Shown piece by piece: positions 16,267 through 20,637 of a DNA stretch of 20,637 nt. Numbering within the stretch: the first letter of the stretch is position 1; each line of letters begins with the position of its first letter. Made by a program: the position numbers and the translations under genes. Source of the stretch: Planctomycetales bacterium (GTDB taxonomy: Bacteria > Planctomycetota > Planctomycetia > Isosphaerales > Isosphaeraceae); the NCBI GenBank assembly GCA_027435495.1, contig DAHZZC010000881.1, forward strand, positions 1-20,637. Reading direction: 5' to 3'. The notes beneath the pieces were generated by a model. That model searched no databases and had not been told where the DNA came from. It worked only from the letters and a program-made list of their open reading frames with translations.

Positions 16267-17866
16267 GACCAGCAAGCTTCGTAAGTCGCGGATCAACCTG
16301 ACCTACTACCGAACGCCCGACGCCCTCTGGCGCCGTCGCCGCCGGCTGATCGCCGCGGCGCTGGTGCTCTCGGTCGGCTGGTTCGTCGTGGCGCCGCACT
16401 GGGGCCGAGGTCGGGGCGACGGCGTTCGACTCTTCCGCCCAAGCTCCCTCGCCTCAAAGGGAGCGGTCGCGCGGGTCCACTCCACCTGGGACGCCAACTG
16501 CGAGGCGTGCCACCTCCCGTTCGCGCCGGTGGTCGGCTCGCGCTGGTCGCCCACGATCGCGAGCGACACCGCCGCCAGCAACGCCAAATGCCAGACCTGT
16601 CACACCGGACCCGCCCACTTCACCGGCCAGGACGCAAAAGATAAGGCCGCCGGTAAAAACCTGCTCGCCTGCGCTGAGTGCCACCGCGACCACCGAGGCT
16701 CCGACGCCTCGCTGATCTCCATGGACGAGACTTCCTGCACGTCCTGCCATCGCGACCTCTCCCGATACGCCGGCCTGAAGATCGCGGCGAAGTCGGTCAC
16801 GCGCTTCAGCGCCAACGAGAACGAGCATCCCGCGTTCACACCGCCGGCCGGGGTGCCGGGTCCCGACTCGGGGATGGTCAAGTTCAACCACGCCCGCCAT
16901 CTGACCGCCGGCATCCGGCTCGACCCCAAAAGCGATCCCTTCACCTTCGCCGACCTCGACGAGCGCGACCGGACCCGATACGGCTGGAAGCCTGGCCGCG
17001 ACCGCGAGGCGATCCAGCTTCGCTGCGAGACCTGCCACCGCCTCGACCGCGCCACCCCACCGACCGGGACAACGCTTGCCGTCACCGCGCCGAAGAATAC
17101 AGGCGACTCGATGTTACCCGTCAGCTATGAGAATGACTGTCGCGCCTGTCACCCAATCACTTTTGACGCAAAAGCCGGTAACCGGACTCTGCCGCACGGC
17201 CTGAAAGTTCCGCAGATGATCGAGCAGTTGACCGAGTTCTACGAGGCCCAGGCCGTGAAGGACGACCCGGCGATCCTCCGCCGGCCGGTCCCGCCGCGTC
17301 CGATTCCGGGCCGATCACAGACAGAAAATTCAGTACGCATGGATTTGATTGTATCGGATCGGACGCTGGCGGCGCTGAAACGCCTATTTTCCTCGGCGAT
17401 CGATGAGACGAAGCGTCGGGAGCAGGGGATCCCACTCGGCCGAGGAGGCTGCGTGGAGTGCCATGAGGTCTCGCTGAGTACCAAACCGCTGGTCGACCTG
17501 AAGGCTGCGGAGGGCCTCTCGATCAAACCGACGGTGGTCCGCGCGATCTGGTTTGAGGGTGCGAAGTTCGACCATGCCGCCCACCGGGCGCTCGATTGTG
17601 CCTCGTGCCACGCGGGGGCCGAGACCTCGAAGGATCAGTCGAAGCTGCTGCTCCCCGGACCGGCCGACTGCGTGAGCTGTCACGCCCCCGCGACGACCGA
17701 TGCACAGGGCCACACGCGGGGTGGAGCGGGGACCTCATGCGTCGAGTGCCACCGGTACCACGAGGCGGACCAGCCCGCTCACGGCATCGGCGCGGCGTCG
17801 CGGAAGGGGACGGCTCAAATGAGTGTCGAGCAGTTCCTGGAGGCTCGTCCGGGCCTGCCGCGATGA
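16259..17866 (+). CDS. Membrane-anchored decaheme cytochrome c
   Basis: A protein of 535 aa. A basic N-terminus and one membrane helix (about residues 30-46, LIAAALVLSVGWFVVAP) anchor a periplasmic region. Ten CXXCH sites occur in order: CEACH (81), CQTCH, CAECH, CTSCH, CETCH, CRACH, CVECH, CASCH, CVSCH and CVECH (494). Histidines in FNHARHL, LPHGLK and FDHAAHR look like distal haem ligands. Between the sixth and seventh sites is a stretch of about 110 residues without haem. It starts in an 8-bp overlap with the cytochrome b-like gene and has no strong ribosome binding site, so translational coupling is likely. Expected role: a haem wire taking electrons from or giving them to the membrane partner. 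No catalytic domain beyond the haems is recognised. Confidence 0.88.
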   Translation: MSETSKLRKSRINLTYYRTPDALWRRRRRLIAAALVLSVGWFVVAPHWGRGRGDGVRLFRPSSLASKGAVARVHSTWDANCEACHLPFAPVVGSRWSPTIASDTAASNAKCQTCHTGPAHFTGQDAKDKAAGKNLLACAECHRDHRGSDASLISMDETSCTSCHRDLSRYAGLKIAAKSVTRFSANENEHPAFTPPAGVPGPDSGMVKFNHARHLTAGIRLDPKSDPFTFADLDERDRTRYGWKPGRDREAIQLRCETCHRLDRATPPTGTTLAVTAPKNTGDSMLPVSYENDCRACHPITFDAKAGNRTLPHGLKVPQMIEQLTEFYEAQAVKDDPAILRRPVPPRPIPGRSQTENSVRMDLIVSDRTLAALKRLFSSAIDETKRREQGIPLGRGGCVECHEVSLSTKPLVDLKAAEGLSIKPTVVRAIWFEGAKFDHAAHRALDCASCHAGAETSKDQSKLLLPGPADCVSCHAPATTDAQGHTRGGAGTSCVECHRYHEADQPAHGIGAASRKGTAQMSVEQFLEARPGLPR

Positions 17867-17969
17867 ATCGAGCTGGGGCCTCGATCCGGGCCGATCGGTC
17901 GGTGTAGGATGGTTTCCGGTGCGATCCTCCCGAGGACTTTTCGGGCGTACGACCGGATCGGGGTGGGCG

Positions 17970-20637
17970 ATGCTGCTTGGCCGTTACCGATTGCTGGCCC
18001 AGCTCGGGGCGGGGGTTGATGGGACCTCATACCGGGGCGTTCCTGTCGCTCTCGAGGAGGATCCCGCCGAGGTCGTCGTCGTGGATCTCTCGCGTGCCCG
18101 GGGCGACGGTGGCCGATGGCCCGTGCTCGCCCTCCGGCTCCGGCTTGCGGCTCGGATCGAGCATCCCTCGGTCGTCCGGGCGCGCGAGGCCGATCTCGAC
18201 GGCGAGCGCCCCCACGTCGCTTTCGCCTGGTCGGGTGCTCCGACGCTTGCCGAGGTGGTCTCGAACTCCGGACCCTGGCCCCGCATGCAGGCCGTCGAGT
18301 TGGCCGCCGAAATCGCCGCCGCGCTCGAGATCGCCCATCGTCTCGGGCTCTCCCACGGCAGGATCGGGCCCGGCCAGATCGCGGTCGTCTACGGACGGCC
18401 GCGGCTCGACCTTCTCGGTGTCGACGCCGGCTTTCCGCCCGGCTCGTCCGCATGGCGTGCGCTCGACGCTGCCTGCCGCGACCCCCGCGCCGGAAATGAC
18501 GAAAACCCCGCCGCGGATCGTGCCGCCGACATTTACGCCCTTGGCGTCCTGGTCGGGTGGCTGACCAGCGGCCGGATGCCGGCCCTCGACCCGGCCGCCG
18601 CGACCGAGCCCGGCGGCCTGACGATCACCGTGGAGGATTCGGATCCCGTCCTCTCGGCCCTGATCCGCCTGATGGTGGCCGACGACCCGGCCGATCGGCC
18701 GACCGCCCGCGAGGTTCGTGCCGCGATGGCCGCGCTGATCCCGACTGGAGGTGCGCTGACCTCCGTCGGCCCGAGCCGGGCCCTGACCGACGCCAATGAC
18801 GCGACCGGTGACTGGACCGAGCGGGCCGCCGGCGCTGTCGCGTCGACCGAGGGCTCGTCGGCCCTGGTCACCGTCTTCCGGCCGCCATCGTCCGACGACC
18901 TCCTCGCCGGCTCCGGCAGTCTGGGCCGCTATCGCCTCGTCGAGAAGCTCGGCGAGGGCGGGCAGGGCGTCGTCTATCGCGCCGAGGACACCGCCAACGG
19001 CCGTGTCGTCGCGATCAAGGTCCTTCGCGCCGAGCGAGCCGCCGATTCCAACGTCCTCCGCCGCTTCCGCAAGGAAGCCCGGCTGATGGCCGAGGCCAAC
19101 AACCCCGAGGTCGTGAATCTGCTGGAGTTCAACGAGGAAGACGGCATCCCATACCTTGTGCTGGAGTTCATCTCCGGCGAGGGGCTCGACGGCCTGCTCC
19201 GCCGCCGCGGTCGGTTCGAGGAATCCGAGGCCCTGGAGATCATGGCAGGGGTCGCGCGCGGGCTTGCCTCGGCGCACGAGCGCGGGATCATCCACCGCGA
19301 CGTCAAACCCTCGAATGTCCTGCTGCTCCCACCCGACGCCGAGGGAGACAACGGCTCCAGAAGCCGAGGCGACGGCAAGACCGTGTCCAGCCCGACGTAC
19401 CGGATCAAGCTGACCGACTTCGGCCTGGCCAGGCATGTTGTCGATACCGAATCGATGGCTCTGACCGCCGCCGGGGCCCTGCTGGGCACGCCTCACTACA
19501 TGGCTCCCGAGCAGTGGACTGGCCGGGCCGTTGATGCCCGGGTCGACGTCTACGCGATGGGGGTGACGCTTTATCACCTGCTCGCCGGCCGGACGCCGTT
19601 CGCCGGCTCGACCCGCGAGGCACTGGCCTCGCAGCACTGCGAGGAGCCTCCGCCGCCGCTCTCGAAGATCCGGCCGAATGCGAGCGAGGGTCTGGCGCGG
19701 GTCGTCGACCGAGCGATGGCGAAGCGCCCCGAGGACCGCTACATCGACGCCGCCGCGATGCTCCGCGACCTCGAAGCTCTCCGCCGCGGCGAGCCGACTG
19801 GCCTGCCAATGCACCCGATCCTCCCCGATGCCGACCCGCGCCGGGTCGTCCGGTTTGAGTTCCGATGGGACCTCGATTCGCCCCCCAGACCACTCTGGCC
19901 GCTGGTGACCGACACCGACCGCCTCGACCGCGCCATTGGCTTCCCCGCGCTGAAGATCACGACGGTCTACGAGGAAGGCGTGGGCGTCCGAACGTTCGCC
20001 GAGGGACGCAAGGCGGGGATGGTCGAGTCGGGTGAGGAGTTCCCGTACGAGTGGGTCGAGCCTCGGCGGATGGGCGTCCTCCGACGCTACGACCGAGGGC
20101 CGTTCCTCTGGGTGGTGAGCGCGGTCGAGCTCCGGCCGCGCGCCGGCGGTGGGACGACGTTGATCCACCGGCTCGCGATGGAGCCGAGGACCTGGCTCCT
20201 TCGGGTCGCATCGCGATGGGGCGTCGGCCGCGGCCTGCGCAAGGCTCTCGGAAAGGTCTATCAACGGATCGACGCGACCCTTCAGGGCCGCGCCCGCCGC
20301 GATACCGCCGCCGCCGTTGTCGATCCGTTCCAGGAGCCTGATCCCTTCCCATCCCCCCGCCGAAAGCGGCTCGAACGCCTGCTGGAACGGCTTGAGGTGC
20401 TTGGTGTGGCTCCGGCGGTCGTCGAACGGCTGGGCGATTACCTGGTCCACGCCTCGCCGCAGGAGGTCGCGCGCATCCGCCCGATCGCCCTGGCCGAGCG
20501 GTTCGGCCTCGACCCCGACCAGGTGATCGTCGGCTGCCTTCACGGCGCACGCGAGGGCCTGCTTGAACTGTACTGGGATCTCCTCTGCCCGGTCTGCCGG
20601 ATCTCGTGCCAGGTCACCGACACCCTGCGCGCCATCG
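17970..20637 (+). CDS. Multidomain serine/threonine protein kinase (pseudokinase + kinase + SRPBCC + DUF5939-like), partial at window edge
   Basis: The frame is open from the ATG at 17970 (GGGGTGGG upstream) to the window end: 889 codons, no stop. Residues 1-265 are kinase-like but dead: no beta-3 lysine, HGRIGPGQ (H129) in place of HRDxKPxN, and VDAG (D152) in place of DFG. Residues 319-600 are a complete Hanks-type kinase: GEGGQGVVY, K350 in AIKV, HRDVKPSN (D444), DFG (D483), GTPHYMAPEQ and DVYAMGVTLYHLLAG. Residues about 625-770 (RFEFRWDLDSPPRPLWPLVTD) resemble an SRPBCC/polyketide-cyclase-like domain. From about 795 comes a helical segment ending YWDLLCPVCRIS, with a CxxC pair, like DUF5939 before class III adenylate/guanylate cyclases. 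A cyclase domain beyond the edge is predicted, not seen. No membrane helix is visible so far. Confidence 0.85.
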   Translation, partial: MLLGRYRLLAQLGAGVDGTSYRGVPVALEEDPAEVVVVDLSRARGDGGRWPVLALRLRLAARIEHPSVVRAREADLDGERPHVAFAWSGAPTLAEVVSNSGPWPRMQAVELAAEIAAALEIAHRLGLSHGRIGPGQIAVVYGRPRLDLLGVDAGFPPGSSAWRALDAACRDPRAGNDENPAADRAADIYALGVLVGWLTSGRMPALDPAAATEPGGLTITVEDSDPVLSALIRLMVADDPADRPTAREVRAAMAALIPTGGALTSVGPSRALTDANDATGDWTERAAGAVASTEGSSALVTVFRPPSSDDLLAGSGSLGRYRLVEKLGEGGQGVVYRAEDTANGRVVAIKVLRAERAADSNVLRRFRKEARLMAEANNPEVVNLLEFNEEDGIPYLVLEFISGEGLDGLLRRRGRFEESEALEIMAGVARGLASAHERGIIHRDVKPSNVLLLPPDAEGDNGSRSRGDGKTVSSPTYRIKLTDFGLARHVVDTESMALTAAGALLGTPHYMAPEQWTGRAVDARVDVYAMGVTLYHLLAGRTPFAGSTREALASQHCEEPPPPLSKIRPNASEGLARVVDRAMAKRPEDRYIDAAAMLRDLEALRRGEPTGLPMHPILPDADPRRVVRFEFRWDLDSPPRPLWPLVTDTDRLDRAIGFPALKITTVYEEGVGVRTFAEGRKAGMVESGEEFPYEWVEPRRMGVLRRYDRGPFLWVVSAVELRPRAGGGTTLIHRLAMEPRTWLLRVASRWGVGRGLRKALGKVYQRIDATLQGRARRDTAAAVVDPFQEPDPFPSPRRKRLERLLERLEVLGVAPAVVERLGDYLVHASPQEVARIRPIALAERFGLDPDQVIVGCLHGAREGLLELYWDLLCPVCRISCQVTDTLRAI

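Noticed and set aside
15181..16296. Minus-strand ORF of 371 codons over the cytochrome b-like gene
   Set aside because: The plus frame has membrane helices and paired histidines. The minus product is a charged H/R/P/D-rich string typical of antisense frames.
18027..20543. Minus-strand ORF of 838 codons
   Set aside because: It is antisense to the multidomain kinase, whose plus-strand translation has clear kinase motifs. The minus product is rich in D, G, R and P without any recognisable domain, a usual shadow in high-GC DNA.

Overview
The window is high-GC DNA that looks like a planctomycete chromosome, most likely from the Isosphaeraceae. This is inferred from gene content and style rather than a marker gene. 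The pointers are a serine/threonine kinase with extra C-terminal modules, several multiheme c-type cytochromes, an FkbM methyltransferase, a CstA transporter with a large loop insertion, and insertion sequences of types common in planctomycetes. No rRNA, tRNA or CRISPR array is visible. Most long alternative-frame ORFs are GC-driven shadows.

Left part (1-5190): a BadF/N-acetylglucosamine-kinase-like ATPase (225-1169), a hybrid histidine kinase whose ATP-binding half is badly degraded (1427-2848), and a convergent nitroreductase (3738-3139). The nitroreductase is divergent from a glycine-rich, GSP17M-like stress protein (3951-4586). A small unknown protein follows on the minus strand (4911-4672).

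Middle (5190-10354): an FkbM-family methyltransferase, then a mobile-element zone. The zone holds a frameshifted IS66-type transposase remnant (about 6493-6810) and an apparently intact ISKra4-like element (6890-8376). That element has two overlapping ORFs joined by an A8 slippery run, a likely -1 programmed frameshift giving a transposase of about 463 residues. Next come an unknown 172-aa protein and an orphan TadZ/CpaE-like protein that has lost both P-loop lysines.

Right part (10470-20637): a CstA-family transporter, then a 949-bp non-coding region between two convergent genes that is rich in palindromes. It contains two copies of a palindromic unit, one with a perfect 26-bp stem, and a double GTTCCNGGAAC dyad. 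An electron-transfer cluster follows: a pentaheme cytochrome c on the minus strand and, divergent from it, a membrane protein with two HX13H pairs (likely a diheme cytochrome b) overlapping a membrane-anchored decaheme cytochrome c. Together they look like a quinol-pool-to-periplasm electron conduit.

The window ends inside a large plus-strand gene (17970 onward, at least 889 codons) that never reaches a stop codon. It encodes a pseudokinase, an active-looking serine/threonine kinase, an SRPBCC-like domain and the start of a DUF5939/zinc-ribbon-like segment. A nucleotide cyclase domain may follow beyond the edge. The best candidates for new biology are this fusion, the cytochrome cluster, and the frameshifting IS.
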